Positions 37,428-49,575 of a stretch of DNA of 64,000 nucleotides are shown here, in pieces. A program made the translations under genes and the position numbers. Under the pieces are notes generated by a model. That model saw only the letters and a list, made by a program, of their open reading frames with translations, did no database searches and was not told the DNA's origin. Within the stretch, counting starts at the first letter, position 1. Each line of letters begins with the position of its first letter. Origin of the DNA: Datisca glomerata (taxonomy: Eukaryota > Streptophyta > Magnoliopsida > Cucurbitales > Datiscaceae). The stretch spans positions 558,001-622,000 of the forward strand of contig QANY01009406.1 of the NCBI GenBank assembly GCA_003255025.1, read 5' to 3'.

Positions 37428-39099
37428 ATAAATATTAGAAACGCAGCGCTCGCGCGGAGGAAGCGTGGGGCTTTAAAAATGAATATTTTTGATAAAATAA
37501 AATAAACGCGACGCAACGATTTTTAAAATAAAAACTTTTATAAAAAAATATTCAGATCCATTATATATTTATATATTAAATCGAAGACATACATGTATAC
37601 AGAACATGTACCTCTTGCAGTCTAATCAAGCGTCCTTGCAAACCAACGATCTTCCGTTCTCACGAACAACAAACTTTGAGATTCACACCAAGATCTTCAA
37701 AGTCAATCATTAAACACACTAGGACGTATGTGTGCACATAAAATATAGCAAGAACATTTTTCTGTCTCTAAAGATACTCAACACATGAGATCTAGAGAGT
37801 TTTGGAGAAGGAATAATTTTGTGAGACTAATCTCTAAGAGAATACAATGATTATTCTCACATAACATTTTGATTAACTTTTAATCTTAGAAAATTTCACC
37901 CTGATAGCAACTATGTTGGTAGCACACTTAATTAGCATTGAGGCCAGTAGAATAATATATATGTATGTATGTATTCTAAACAATCCAAATTTTTTAAGGA
38001 TATACATAAAATATTATTTAATCACAAATTATTATTATAGTGGGACTCATTACAACTGTGCACAACTGCAGTGCAGTGTGGCACTACAGTATTGCACGTC
38101 TAACTATAGTGCCACGTCGCATTATAGTAGTCCATGTCAATTTTTGATTCTCAATCAGTGATTGGCATGTGACAGTCTAATATACAACATGACAATTTCT
38201 TTAAATTAATTATTTATTTTAATCAGATAAATATCTAGATATCAGTTAATTCAAAATTCACTTATATGATTATCCCTATTAACTAGTTTATCTGTTAGTT
38301 CACAAATAACAGATTTAGTTGATTAAAATTTTGAATTATTATCTAATAATAATTTAGCATTATCTAAATTCACAAATTAGATATATTATTTCATTATCGA
38401 TAATTAAAAACTTAATTGATATAATTATTTATATAGAATTTTCAAAAAGTTAATATAAATAATTTTAATAATTAATCACACATAATTACGTACTTGTCCT
38501 AGAAATATAATTGCTTTTACAAGTTAGTCTATTTCTCATGTCTTTAAATATTCACACTCTAGACTGTGTAGTACAGAGGTGACTTGGAGACCATGAACCT
38601 ATAATCTTAAGCCCTAATAAACCAGAATATTAATTAAATTTTTCAAATAAATAATCTTATTTATTAATTTCATTATTATTCCACTATAAATATGGAATTG
38701 CATACTTAGAGATTATAGAATGCATTTATAGAGTATTCTTGTGTAGTCCATTGATATAAATATGGAACCAATAATTGGTTCGTAAATTAGAGTTGGTCAA
38801 AATGACCATTTTATTATTCTAATTATCTCTTGATCTTTAAGTACTATTAATTCACTACACTACTATAATTTTGGCTTACAATGACACCCACAGATATAAT
38901 TCAATGATAGGTCTCTAAAATTCATCAAAAGAAAATAGAGTATGGTGATATAATTTGGATGAGATGATAGCTAAAAAATTAGCTATCATTAATGTATTAT
39001 CTACCATGACAGGTATAATAATCACAGTCATAGTTATACATACCCATCGATGTTAATTACAAAAATGGCACCTATATAATACTAATATTTCTCATGTCC

Positions 39100-39340
39100 T
39101 CTCTCAGAAATCATATCCTCCTCTCAAACTCTCTCTGGAGTGAACTTGAAGCTCTCTCGAACTCCTCTCTCACTCTCAGTCTGCTCTCTCTCTCTCTCTC
39201 CCTCCCAAGCTTTCCTCTGTACTACTCTCTATACCTCGTCTCTGCACTGCATTCTCTCTCTCGATACTCCTCTCTCTCCACTACTCGCTCTTCTCTAATC
39301 TATTCTCTCTCTTGAATCTCAGCCTCTTGCGAAAGTTCTC
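39100..39340 (+). repeat. CT-rich leader-like tract
   Basis: CTCTCT runs interspersed with CTCGAACTCC-like words, open on + as Ser/Leu repeats. The same kind of tract follows the 5' end of the CACTA-like element at 48641. Confidence 0.7.
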
Positions 39341-39639
39341 ACTCTCTCATGGTGAATATGTAGTTTTTTCATCTTTATTTAGTGTTATTTGTTCTGATTT
39401 AGTTTTATTGAGATTTAGGGTTTAGATTTTGAGTTAGGGTTTAGAGTTTTCTGATTTATTTGGTTTCTCCATTTGGTTGTAAGGTTTAAATATTATATTT
39501 TCTAGATTTGAGCCATGCATTAATGGTAGAGTAATTTGCAATCTTGTGTTCCCAGTGTGACTAATTCCTATGCTTTTTGTTGTTTTTCTAGCTTAGTCTA
39601 CATTAAAGTCTTGTAAGGATGTGATGGTTTTTTGGAAAT

Positions 39640-40400
39640 TGGAATCAGAAGAAATCTTGAGAAGTGGGTTCGTATTTGTTAAATGGTGAAGGACTCTTAC
39701 AATTATATGCCTGGTTGTCTGAGCTTCTGGGACTTCATGAATCACCTGTTGCTCTTAAGTGTGATTGTCAGCACAATCGCAACAAACTTTAAGTGTTACA
39801 CTGAGGTGAAATAATTTTATTTTTTATAATTGATTTCTGAGTATTTGATATTTTATTTAAATATGTCCATTCCAGAGTGAGGAGGTCATTGACCACCTTA
39901 AGTTTGTTCTTAGAGTTGGCATTAGGGTAATTTATATTTCTTCATTTTAATTAAAGAGTTGAAGTGAGCCAGTCTGGATTACTTATGGTATAACTCTCTT
40001 TTCTTTTCATTTCAGTTTATTGCTTTGGGGTTTCTTTGCAGGTATATGACAGGGAAGTTGCTTTGAAAATTAGACACTGTTAAATTTATAGTTGCAAATC
40101 ATATAGTAAGTCCAACTTTTAATTATTTATACTTTCAGACATTGCTTTTATTTTAATTTGACTCTATCCCCATTAACCTTATCTAGTTCTGAAGGTTTTC
40201 TCCTGAAAATTTAATTTTAGAGAGAGTAGTTTCATTTTTTGAAGAATAGTGATGTTCACAGAGCAGGACCACCTTCTATTACACCATCAGTTGGCTAATC
40301 TTTATGAGGACAGCCCTGTGAAATTCAAATCTTCATTGGAACCGCTTTTGCAAGTAACTCTTCCTAGCGACAAACAAGTAGCTTCACTGGCAACTTGATT
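39640..40400 (+). other. Exon-like pieces of unidentified gene(s)
   Basis: Three short readable stretches flanked by AT-rich, intron-like DNA: about 39690-39790 (GLLQLYAWLSELLGLHESPVA), 39877-39928 (SEEVIDHLKFVLRVGIR) and 40261-40380 (HHQLANLYEDSPVKFKSSL). Their composition is that of coding DNA, but I do not recognise the proteins. They may come from one captured gene. Confidence 0.35.
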
Positions 40401-40479
40401 AATTTATCATTGATAATGGCTCAACTAATAATGTTAAAAATGGATGTTTTTATCTTCATTTTGCATAAACCAGACTCTA

Positions 40480-40658
40480 ATGGCTCGCCCTTGTAGATTT
40501 GGGTCGGTTTCTTTTCTTGGGATTTCACCAAAACCTCCAGTTTTTTCAAACTCCAACAAAAAACAGAGCAATCTCAGAGTGATAAGGGCCTTAATAGTAG
40601 TAGAGCAGCAAGCACAGAAGAGCAAAGTAACACTTATCAGAATTGGCACTAGAGGAAG
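40480..40658 (+). pseudogene. HEMC: Exon 1 of porphobilinogen deaminase (HEMC), captured
   Basis: HEMC makes hydroxymethylbilane from porphobilinogen in the plastid (tetrapyrrole and chlorophyll synthesis). The open frame reads FGSVSFLGISPKP, then IRALIVVEQQAQKSKV and LIRIGTRG, and stops at AG|GTACTT. In plant HEMC the same RIGTRG-Ser sequence follows a chloroplast transit peptide, and the split Ser codon (AG|) fits an exon border there. The following exon (SPLALAQAYE in the family) is absent, so only the transit peptide and first strand were copied. The ATG at 40480 is a likely start, with an in-frame ATG at 40444. Confidence 0.8.
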
Positions 40659-40879
40659 GTACTTCATATCTTGTCTTTTCTTCTCGATTCAATTTCCTAG
40701 AAAAGTCTTTTCTACTCCAACACACAAGTGTAACTCTTACTTGGAATTTCTCGAAGAAACATAGAATTAGCAACTTTAAATGTGCTCTTTAGCTAAGTTA
40801 TTTGAGTTTCTGTTTCGTTGTTATCATATTGGTCATTGGATCCTACATTCTTGTAAGTTGACCACTTTACTCTGGATAC

Positions 40880-41165
40880 AGGCTATAAGGATGATAAAGA
40901 AAGTCCTAGACCAGTTGATATTTCATTTATAGCTCTAGAAAGTCTAACATATATTCTACCGATGAACTGGGATGCAATGCAAGTTATTGTTCTTCTCTTT
41001 ATTACCTAGAAAGTCTAAATCAATTTAAGCGACATTTGATAAGAAAATGTAAGTTTCTTATTATATTTTTACTTGCTATAGGCACTTCCCAATCGTAAAA
41101 AAGCTCTCATAGTATCTCTTGGGTCACAGAGTTCACTTCCAAGGCATGCCTAAATGAAGAATATG
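40880..41165 (+). other. Exon-like piece(s) of unidentified gene
   Basis: After an AG site near 40882 the + strand reads YKDDKESPRPVDISFIALE and YILPMNWDAMQ, then an intron-like gap (40981-41082) and ALPNRKKALIVSLGSQS. The pieces join in a common sense but I cannot assign them; they do not fit the known HEMC exons. Confidence 0.35.
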
Positions 41166-42409
41166 AGAACTTAAAAGCCTTGGTGAATGTCTTTTCCATT
41201 AAACCTTCTTTTATCATTTTATTGTGATATCTCATGTCGTGGAAGTAATTATTTTGCTGAATCCATGCTTTAAATATAGTGATGGCAGGATATGAGTGTT
41301 GAAGTAATTAGCTTTTAATGAACCTTTGTTTTTTCTACTGTCATATTAACAATAGTTAAGTAAATGAATTTTTATAGTTATATTTTGTAGTTCTCTTGCC
41401 AATCACTTGAAACTCTTTTCATTTGAAATGAGTGGTTTAGTTAAACTTTGTAGTTCTCTTTTGTTTGGTTAGATACTAAGAAGCCGATCCTACTTCTTAT
41501 TTGAGGTTTTTACATTTGGTGCAAGCATGACTGTAAGTCAAGCTTCAGATAGGTGCAGAAATTATTTGGCATGAGGACCTGAGGTGGATTTATTGTATCT
41601 TTCCAAGGACTATCTTAGATTAACTTTTACTGTCGAAGACACGTTGGAAGGCCTGGCTTTATGTCATGGGAAGGCAGTTTTTGCCTTTCAATGATATTTT
41701 TTTAAAAAAAAAATTATGGGACCCTATAATCATATTATAAATTTGAGCACGATAACCATTCAGTTCCAGAATTAACATTTAAGGAAACTAATATATGATC
41801 CGTTAGAAAAACTTGAATTCCAAATATTGTAAGATCATGTTCTCACCTATCCACATTATTGAATCTCCAAGCAAAAGTCATTAGTCTGTTTTACAAACAA
41901 ATCTTAACGAGTGAATCAAAAGATTCAATAGACATGTATACAAGTTCATGACTACTCAGGATTCAAACTGATCTACATTTGATCATCAGATTGATTTGTA
42001 TTGAATCTTTATGATAACCGATAAGTTAATAAATATACTAATTCACATCGGTCCTTTCATATATAATCTTATTATATAAAGAACTTTCACTAATATGTCT
42101 ATTCTCATCAATGATCCTGATCTAGATCACATGCATTCATAATACTTAGTGAACCGTACTAGCAACCATTCATTAAAGATTCCATACTTTAATATGTTGC
42201 TGACAATTTTATTCATTCTCTATGATCTTAATCCTCTCATACTAATTAAGATCATAGTCCGATTAATGAATATGAAATTTTCAAATATTTATATAAATTA
42301 TTCAATAATAATTTAAAAGAATAATGATCAGAAAAATGTAATTCCATTAAATTTCATATTAAAATGTCAATATACATGTTTTGAGGGAATTATCCCAAAC
42401 AATCTCCCA

Positions 42410-43650
42410 CTTGCCCTATAACAAATGTGGCATCTCTCTCAACCTCATGTTTCGCACATGACCCCCAAATGACTTCGCAGGAAGAGCCTTGGTAAAACGA
42501 TCAACCATGTTCTGATTTGGCGCTATCTTTATAACAGTCGCATCTCCTCGATGCACGATATCTCTTACAAAATGATATTTCCTCTCTATGTGCTAGCCCC
42601 TCTTGTGACTCATCAGTTCATTGAAATTAGCTATCACCCTACTATTGTCATAGTACAGGATCAGTGACTTGTCTATATCTGAAACTACTTCCACATCATT
42701 ATAGAACTTTCTAAGTCATGCCGCTTCTTTCACAGTTTCACAAGCCGTTGTATATTCGCCTTCCATAGTGAAAACTGTAATGCTAGATTGTTTAATACTT
42801 CTATAGACTACAACTCATTCAACTAGGGTGAATATTGATCCAGACATCAAAATTTGACTGTTTCTATCTGATTGAAAATCAGAATCAATATATCCAGTAG
42901 GATTCAGGTCTCCACTTGAATAAACAAGTATATAGTTTTTTGTTCTCCTAAGATACTTGAGAATGTATTTTTTTTACTACAATCCAATGTTTTAAACCAT
43001 GATCTGATTGATAACGACTGACAATTCTCACCACATAACAGATGTCTAATCTTGTACACAACATGACATACATGAGACTGCCAATAGTTAAAGCATAAGG
43101 AACATTTCTCTTATCCTCTTCCTCAATGAGGTCTTAGGACATTGCTTCTTGGAGAGGACAAATTCATGTTTGGTCAGTAGTTGACCTTTTTTAGAATTCT
43201 CCATAGAGAATCTCTCCAGCACCTTATTAATATAATATGTCTGAGAAAATGTCAATAGATTGTTCTTTCTATCCCTTAGGATTTAGATGCCCAGAACATA
43301 ACTCGCCTCTCCTAAATCTTTCATTTGAAATTTCTCAGCTAACCACTTATTGACCTTTGACAAAGTTTTCACATCATTTCCAATAAGTAGAATATCGTCA
43401 ACATAAAGAACTCAGAAAACCATTATCTTGTCTTTGATAGAAGTCATGTGATTTAATAATCTCATCAAAGGTAAGATTCTAAGATCTAGATGTTTGCTTT
43501 AATCTATAAATAGATTTAAGTAACTTACATACTTTCTGATCTTGCACCTTTTTCATGAACCCTTGTGGTTGAATCATATATATGTTTTCTTCAAGAGAAC
43601 CATTCAAAAAATCTGTCTTGAAGTCCATTTGTCATATTTCATAGTCTAAA
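42410..43650 (-). pseudogene. Copia RT and RNase H, decayed
   Basis: On the - strand: KLLKSIYRLKQTSRS near 43530, an altered catalytic region near 43400 (R-Y-S-T-Y-W where Y-V-D-D-I-L is expected, out of frame), MKDLGEASYVLG near 43310, YLRRTKNYILVYSSG near 42940, DSDFQSDRNS in RNase H near 42880, and the C-terminus TKALPAKSFGGHV near 42480. Stops in all frames. Confidence 0.8.
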
Positions 43651-44149
43651 CTAGCGGTAATGCACAAAATGATACGAATGGATTATAGCATGGCAATAGG
43701 GGAGAATGTCTCTTTATAGTCGACTCATTCCCTTTGTGTATAACCCTTAGCTACCAACCGTGCCTTGAAAGTCTACTTTCCCATCTACACCTCTTTTCTT
43801 CTTGAAGATTCATTTGCATACAATGGGTCTGACATCTTCAAGTGGATCTATAAGTTCTCAGATGGAATTGGATTATATCGATTCCATTTCTTGGTTCATG
43901 AAATCTTGCCATTTCTCATTTTCAAGATCATCCATCACCTCTTTAAAAGTTAATGGATCGTTGTTATCATTGTCTGACACTAGGACATGTGCCTCTAGTT
44001 CATAGCGAATAGGTTATCTAACAACCCTCCCACTATGATGTTACACCTGTCCTGAATAAGAACTGGGGCTTTTGTTGTTTATCGTTATTAGTTGATGATG
44101 AATATGGTCTGATCTCATCAGACGCTAATTCTTCGAGAACTACTTTGCT

Positions 44150-45010
44150 TCAAGGTTTGTAGTTTTTCATATAGTTGTATTCAAGGAATGTGGCATTTGT
44201 CGATACAAACAGATTTTGATCCTTGTGATTATAAAAGTACCCAACTCTAGTCTCAGGAGCATAACCAACAAATATGAACACTTCTGACCTTGAGTCTAAC
44301 TTTCCAGTCTTAGGTCTAAGGACGTGAGCTAGACTCCCCCATATACGGAAGTGACGCAAACTGGATTTGGAGTCATTCTATAACTCTAAAGGTGTATTTT
44401 TTACAAACTTAGAAGGCACTACATTAAAAATTTAAGTTGTCGTTTGAAGTGCATATCCCTAAAAAATGAGTGGTAGTGATGAGTAGTTTAACATTGACCT
44501 ACCATATCCAATAAGGTTCAGTTTCTTCTTTCTGAAACATCATTTTGATGTGGCGTTCTAAGTGATGTGAGTTGGAATAGAATGCCATACTCTGGCAGGT
44601 AATCCTTGAATTCTAAATCCAAGTATTCACCAAATCAAAGTGTTTTTAATGATTTACCTAATTGCTTTTCAGCTTCAGCTTTGAAGTCCTTAAACTTTCC
44701 AAAAGTTTTAGACTTTCTATGCATTAGGTAAATATAATCATATCTTGAGTAATCATCAATAAAAGTAAAATACTCATACCCACCTCTAACTTGTACATTG
44801 ATCGGTCCACATACATCGTTATGTAGTAGCTCAAGTGGTTCCCTGGCCTTTGGCCCTTTCGAGTGAAATGCCTCTTGGTCATTTTACCCTCTAGACAAGA
44901 TTCACAAACAGAAAGAGTTCCAACTTTTAATTCTCTTAAAAAATCATGCTTTGTTAACCTGTTTAATCTATCTAGATTAATATGTCCCAACCTAAGATGC
45001 CATAGATACG
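44150..45010 (-). pseudogene. Copia integrase, decayed
   Basis: Zinc-binding and pre-integrase part: MGHINLDRLNRLTKHD and CESCLEGKMTKRHF (44990-44870). Core remnants follow near 44830-44500 in shifting frames. The end of the domain, RIWGSLAHVLRPKTGKLDSR and FVGYAPETRVGY (44345-44230), is the conserved Copia segment that follows the integrase core. Confidence 0.8.
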
Positions 45011-45429
45011 TCTTATTATTACCATGAGAAACTCTTTGTCTTTGTTACTTTTAGAAATTGCTACTTTAAAAAATTCTCTTAAAGAATCATGCGTTCAGTC
45101 GGTTTAAACATATACAGTCTATTTAATACTTTAGCATGACAAATATTGAATCCATTCTTTGAAATAATAAACTCATTATTAATTAAAGAAACTTCAAATA
45201 ATAGTTCATGTAAAAGAGAAAGAGAAATCAAATTGCTGACACGAGCGCACCACTGCCAACTCTATAATGACCTCGCCATCAGCCAGCTTCCTTGACGAAT
45301 CAAACATCTGCAAAGAAGAACATACATGGTTAGTAGCTCCTCAATCCAGTATTCAGGATGGAAAATCATATTCCACTAAACAAACTTCAAGTACAAGTAA
45401 ATCATATCCATATTTCTTTTTTAGCTCGG

Positions 45430-46073
45430 AGAGATACTTGTTACAGTTTCTCTTTCAATGACCTTCAACCCCACAATGAAAATATTTTCCCTTGGGCTTG
45501 TTGTCTTTCTTGATCTTCTTTGTTTTCGATGATGTCTTGAATTTCTTCCCTTACTTGTTCTTACCTCTATCCTTACCATTGATCTTCTTCCTCTTGTTAC
45601 TTTTAATAACAGTGGAAGAAGGCTTTTGCTCGGCAACATTTGTCTCACCCTCTTTGGTCATACTATTATTGAGTGACTCAAAAGTCTGCAGTTCATTCAA
45701 CAATTGAGTCATGTTGAATTGTAACTTGTTCATAACATAATTGGTGGTGAACGTAGAAAAAGCGATGGTGAGCGATTCAAGTATAATGTTGACTTGAGTT
45801 CGTTCATTAATGGTCACCTCATGTACTTCTATCTCATGCATTATGTTGATCAAGTTCAAAACATGTTCACGAACAGAAGTACCTTTCTTCATCTTGGTCG
45901 TCATGTTGCTCTTAGTAGCCTCATGACGACTTTGACCAGACTGCTGCCCAAATATTTATTGTAGTGATTCAATAATCTCATAGGCAGTCTACATGCTTAG
46001 TTTTTAGAACATCATTCATGCTCACAAGCATGTAGCACTCCGTTTTATTGTTGGATTGAATCCAAGCATCAAA
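45430..46073 (-). pseudogene. Copia gag, truncated at its start
   Basis: On the - strand from 46073: FDAWIQSNNKTECYML, then MTTKMKKGTSVREHVLNL (45904), then ESLTIAFSTFTTNYVMNK and a Lys/Arg-rich tail with KRKKINGKDRGKNK. The region after it (about 45480-45440) encodes the zinc knuckle start in a degraded form. The gag N-terminus is directly abutted by LTR sequence at 46074, so a deletion removed the leader and primer site. Confidence 0.75.
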
Positions 46074-48100
46074 CTTGTAGTCTAATCAAGCGTTCTCATA
46101 AACCAACGATCTTCTGTTCCCATGAACAATGAACTTTGAGATCCATACTAAGATCTTTCAAGTCAATCCTTAAACACACTATGACGTGTGTGGGCACGTA
46201 GAATATAGCAAGAACACTTTTTCTGCCTCTAAATATACTCAACACATGAGATCTAGAGATTTTTGAAGAAATAGTAATTTTGTGAGACTAATCTCTAAGA
46301 GAATAAGATTATTTTCACTGAACTTTTTTATTAACTTTTAATCACAGAGAGTTTCACCTTGATAACAACTATGTTTTAGCACATTTAATCAACACTGAAA
46401 CCAATATAATAATATCAATATATATTTTCTAGGCATCCCATATATTTTAGCGATATACACAAAATAATAATTATTCATAAAATTGTCAATGCAGTGGGAC
46501 CCACTGCGAATGTGCGCAACTATAATGTCACATGATACTGTAGTGTGCCATGAGGTATCAAGTGCCTCACGACACTATAATTCACGACATTGTTGTAGTG
46601 CCATGTGGCATTATAGTATTGCACGTCTAACTGGTGCAACATGACACTATAGTAGTCCTTGTCAATTTCTGTTTCTCAATCACCAATTTACATGTGGCAG
46701 TCCAACATGTCACGTGACAATTTTTGTAAATTAATTATTTATTTTAATCAGATAAATATCTAGATATCAGTTAATTCAAAATTAACTTGTCTTATTATCC
46801 CTATCAACTAGCTTAACTGTTAGTTCACAAATAACAAATTTAGTAGATTCAAATTTTGAATTATTATATAATAATAATTTAATATTATCTAATTTCACAA
46901 ATTAGATAAACTATCTCACTTATCGATAATTAAAAAATTCATGGATATAATTATTTATATATAATTTTCAAAAGTTAATATAAATAATTTAATTAATTGA
47001 TCACGCATAATTATATAATAATTATGTACTTGTCCCAGAAATATAATTTTTTTTGCAAGTTAGTCATTTTCTCATGCCCTGAAATATTCACACCTTAGAC
47101 TATGTAGTACAGATGTGACTTGGGGACCATGGACATCTAATCCTAAGCTCCAATAAATCAGATTATTAATTAAATTTTTTAATTAAATAATCTTATTTAT
47201 TAACTTCATTATTACTCCACTATAAATATGGAATCACACTCTTAGAGATTATAGAATGTATTTACAGAGTATTATTGTGTAGTCCGTTGATATAATCATT
47301 TCATATAGTTCTGCCATCCAATTATTGGTTCGTAAATTAGAGTTGGTCAAAATTATCGTTTTACTCTTATAATTATCTCTTGATCCTTTACCATTAATTC
47401 ACTAGTAAATGGCTAATTTATAATCGTATTATAAATTTGAGCTCAATAACTATTCAATTCCAGAATTAACACTTAAGGGAACCAATATACGATCTATTAG
47501 GGAAGCTTAGATTCTAAATCTTATAAGATAATGTTCATAGTTATCCACATCACTGAATCTCCAAAACAAAAGTCACTAGCATGTTTTATAAACAAACATT
47601 AACGAGTAAATCAAAAGATCCATTAGATATGTAGGAGTTTATGACTATTCATGATTCAGACTGATCTACATATGATCATCAGATTGATGTGTGTTAAATC
47701 TTTATGATAAACGTTAAGTTAATAAAGATATTAATTCACATCTATCCTCTCATATATAATCTTATTATATAAAGTACATTCACTAACAAATCTATCCACA
47801 TCAATGATCTGGATCTAAATCACATGTATTCATAATGCTTAGTGAACCGTACTAGCAATTATTCATTAAAGATTCAATACTTTAATATGTTGCTGATAAT
47901 TTTATTCATTATCTATGATCTTAATCCTCTCGTACTAATACAAGATCATAGTTTCATTAATAAATATGGAGTTTCATATATTTATATAAATTATTGAACA
48001 ATAATTTAAAAAAACAATTATAAGAAAAATATAATTTCATTAAATTTCATATTAAAATATCAATATCAATACAAATGCTTTGAGAGTATTATCCCTAACA
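46074..48100 (-). repeat. 5' LTR of large Copia element, inner end deleted
   Basis: Matches the interrupted LTR at 37613-42401. Differs by many substitutions and by an extra stretch near 46530-46600 with repeats of CACTATAAT / GTAGTGCCATG. Ends CCTAACA before the ATAAA duplication. Confidence 0.85.
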
Positions 48101-48105
48101 ATAAA

Positions 48106-48637
48106 GTGATACTTTCTTTAGATAGTATCTCTTTGAGGGGTATGTTAAATAACAATGTACTCTACCATTGAGTCTTGTAATAGTTAAATTAAGCTCGTTA
48201 CAAGTTAATTCACTAACTACTAATTATAAACTGACATCAATTTATATCAATGAGGGCTAGTGTATATATGATTGTAATTCTGTAATAGAGGTTAATGACA
48301 TGTTTATTTGATTCCCATGGAAATAGATTTCACGGAATCTGATTTCAAATTATCATTCTGGTTGTTTACTATGATTTTAGAATTTGATTGAGAGTGAGTC
48401 TCACAACTTTAACTAGATTTCTGATTCATTTGAAATGAACAATGAAAATTCTATTATGCATTCTAAATGATTAATTAAAGAAAATAATATTTATTTTCCT
48501 TGAAAGACATTTTGGTAATGTCATATATTTTGTTTCTGATTGCTTGATTTAGTTGATACAAACAATCATTCTTATTCTTAATAACCTGGTTTTATATTCT
48601 GATTTCTAACAAATTAATAAACGCATAATTTGATTAT
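48106..48637. other. Spacer between two elements
   Basis: AT-rich DNA without coding or repeats I recognise; probably older intergenic sequence. Confidence 0.5.
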
Positions 48638-48729
48638 AGACACTACAACAATTATGTGTTGTTATAGCGCAACACAACAACGTTTTGTTCCAAAATGTAA
48701 TAGAAAACTAAAAGGCACGGAGTGAAAAC

Positions 48730-49270
48730 TCACAAGCGCCAAATTAACCCGTGTCTCTCTTACCAAATGAAAGATCCCTTAAACTCGCGTCCCTCTCTTT
48801 CAATACAGTGGCGCTCACTTCCCCAAACCCGCATTATCTCTTTCAGTACAGTAGCGCTCTCTTCCCCCAGACTCGCGTCACCCTCTTTCTATACAGTAGC
48901 TCTCTTGAAGCTCGATCACGAAGCTCCCCAATGAGCTCTCTTGAAGCTCACCAACGAGCTATTTCACACTAGCTATCTCTCTCTCATTATAGTAGCTCTC
49001 TTGAAGCTCACCAACGAGCTATTTCACACTAGCTATCTCTCTCTCATTATAGTAGCTCTCCCAAAGCTCGATCACGGAGCTCCCCAACGAACACACACAC
49101 ACACTCTCTCTTTCTCCATCTCTCAGATCTCTGTCTTGAAGCTCTCTCACAAATATCCCATCTTCGTCGCAGGATTTTCTCACCGTAGTAAGCTCTCCCT
49201 CCAGCTCCCACTCTCTCAGCTCTGTCTCCCAGCTCTCTCCTATTTCGACTTCGCGCTCAGAATAGAGGTA
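48730..49270 (+). promoter_or_regulatory. CT-rich leader of CACTA-like element
   Basis: Pyrimidine-rich tract of CTCTCTTGAAGCTC-type words, followed at 49270-49400 by a leader-like stretch with ATTAGGGTTTCGTGAG. The position about 100-600 bases inside the left end is where CACTA elements have promoter and 5' UTR. Activity not shown. Confidence 0.35.
48935..49054 (+). repeat. 60-bp tandem duplication
   Basis: Two nearly identical 60-bp units, with AGCTCTCTTGAAGCTCACCA and TTTCACACTAGCTATC repeated at an exact 60-base offset. The unit is a multiple of three, so a short frame across it repeats ELFHTSYLSLIIVAL. Confidence 0.95.
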
Positions 49271-49495
49271 AGGCTTCATTCTCAAAATTTTGTCTGATTT
49301 TGTGTCTAATTTTTGTAATTTTTGAGTTTTATCTGAGTTGATTAGGGTGAATGTGCCTAAGTCTATATGAATCTTTTCTTTCTTCTTTTAATTAGGGTTT
49401 CGTGAGTTAATTAGTGTGCTAAATTTCTCCTAGTTAGATTAATGGAAGTTTGAGAGAATGATTTGGTCCCTGATATCTTAGTAGTTCACCGTTCT

Positions 49496-49575
49496 AGCCA
49501 TCTTCCACAGTTGGTCCCTGATCAAGTTCTCAAGATAAAGCAGCTCACCGTTCTTACACTGTCAGAGATAAATAA
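49496..49575 (+). pseudogene. CSN7: COP9 signalosome subunit 7 (CSN7) fragment, captured
   Basis: Reads SHLPQLVPDQVLKIK then QLTVLTLSEINK. The same segment is in the PCI-domain region of plant CSN7 (LP-x-L-x-PDQ-x-LK-x-KQLTVLTLAE), a subunit of the complex that removes NEDD8 from cullin ligases. Just upstream (49464-49496) a shorter diverged copy of the same bases (TTGGTCCCTGAT ... TTCACCGTTCT) occurs, so the piece was partly duplicated. Nothing else of CSN7 is visible; a stop follows 5 codons on. Confidence 0.75.

Larger units (their letters stand above)
38858..41724 (+). mobile_element. CACTA-like insert carrying host gene pieces (Pack-type)
   Basis: Foreign DNA inside the left LTR: its left side starts CACTACTATAATTTTGG right after LTR sequence ending TTCACTA, and LTR sequence resumes at CTATAATCATATT near 41725. 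A CTA on both sides could be a 3-bp duplication. The start fits CACTA termini, but the right end lacks the expected TAGTG, so the right end may be truncated. It holds a (CT)-rich leader (39100-39330) and exon-like pieces of at least one host gene (HEMC). No transposase. Confidence 0.6.
37433..42401 (-). repeat. 3' LTR of large Copia element (interrupted)
   Basis: 37613-38857 and about 41725-42401 align in order with 46074-48100. The first ~180 bases, starting TATTAGAAACGCAGCGCTCG, have no counterpart in the truncated right LTR. The 2.87-kb insert at 38858 is not part of the LTR. Shared landmarks include GTCTAATCAAGCGT near the left and TATAATCTTATTATATAAAG near the right. Confidence 0.85.
37433..48100 (-). 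mobile_element. Large Ty1/Copia element, minus strand, with TSD
   Basis: Flanked by the 5-bp duplication ATAAA (37428-37432 and 48101-48105). Two LTRs match: 37433-42401 (split by a nested insertion) and about 46074-48100, both ending CC(C/A)(T/A)AACA at the right, that is TGTT(T/A)GGG on the coding strand. Between them the - strand codes for gag, integrase, RT and RNase H remnants in Copia order. A purine tract (complement of ATCTCCCACTTG, 42402-42413) abuts the left LTR. The inner ~180 bp of the right LTR, the primer site and the gag start are deleted. LTRs of about 2 kb are long for Copia. Confidence 0.9.
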
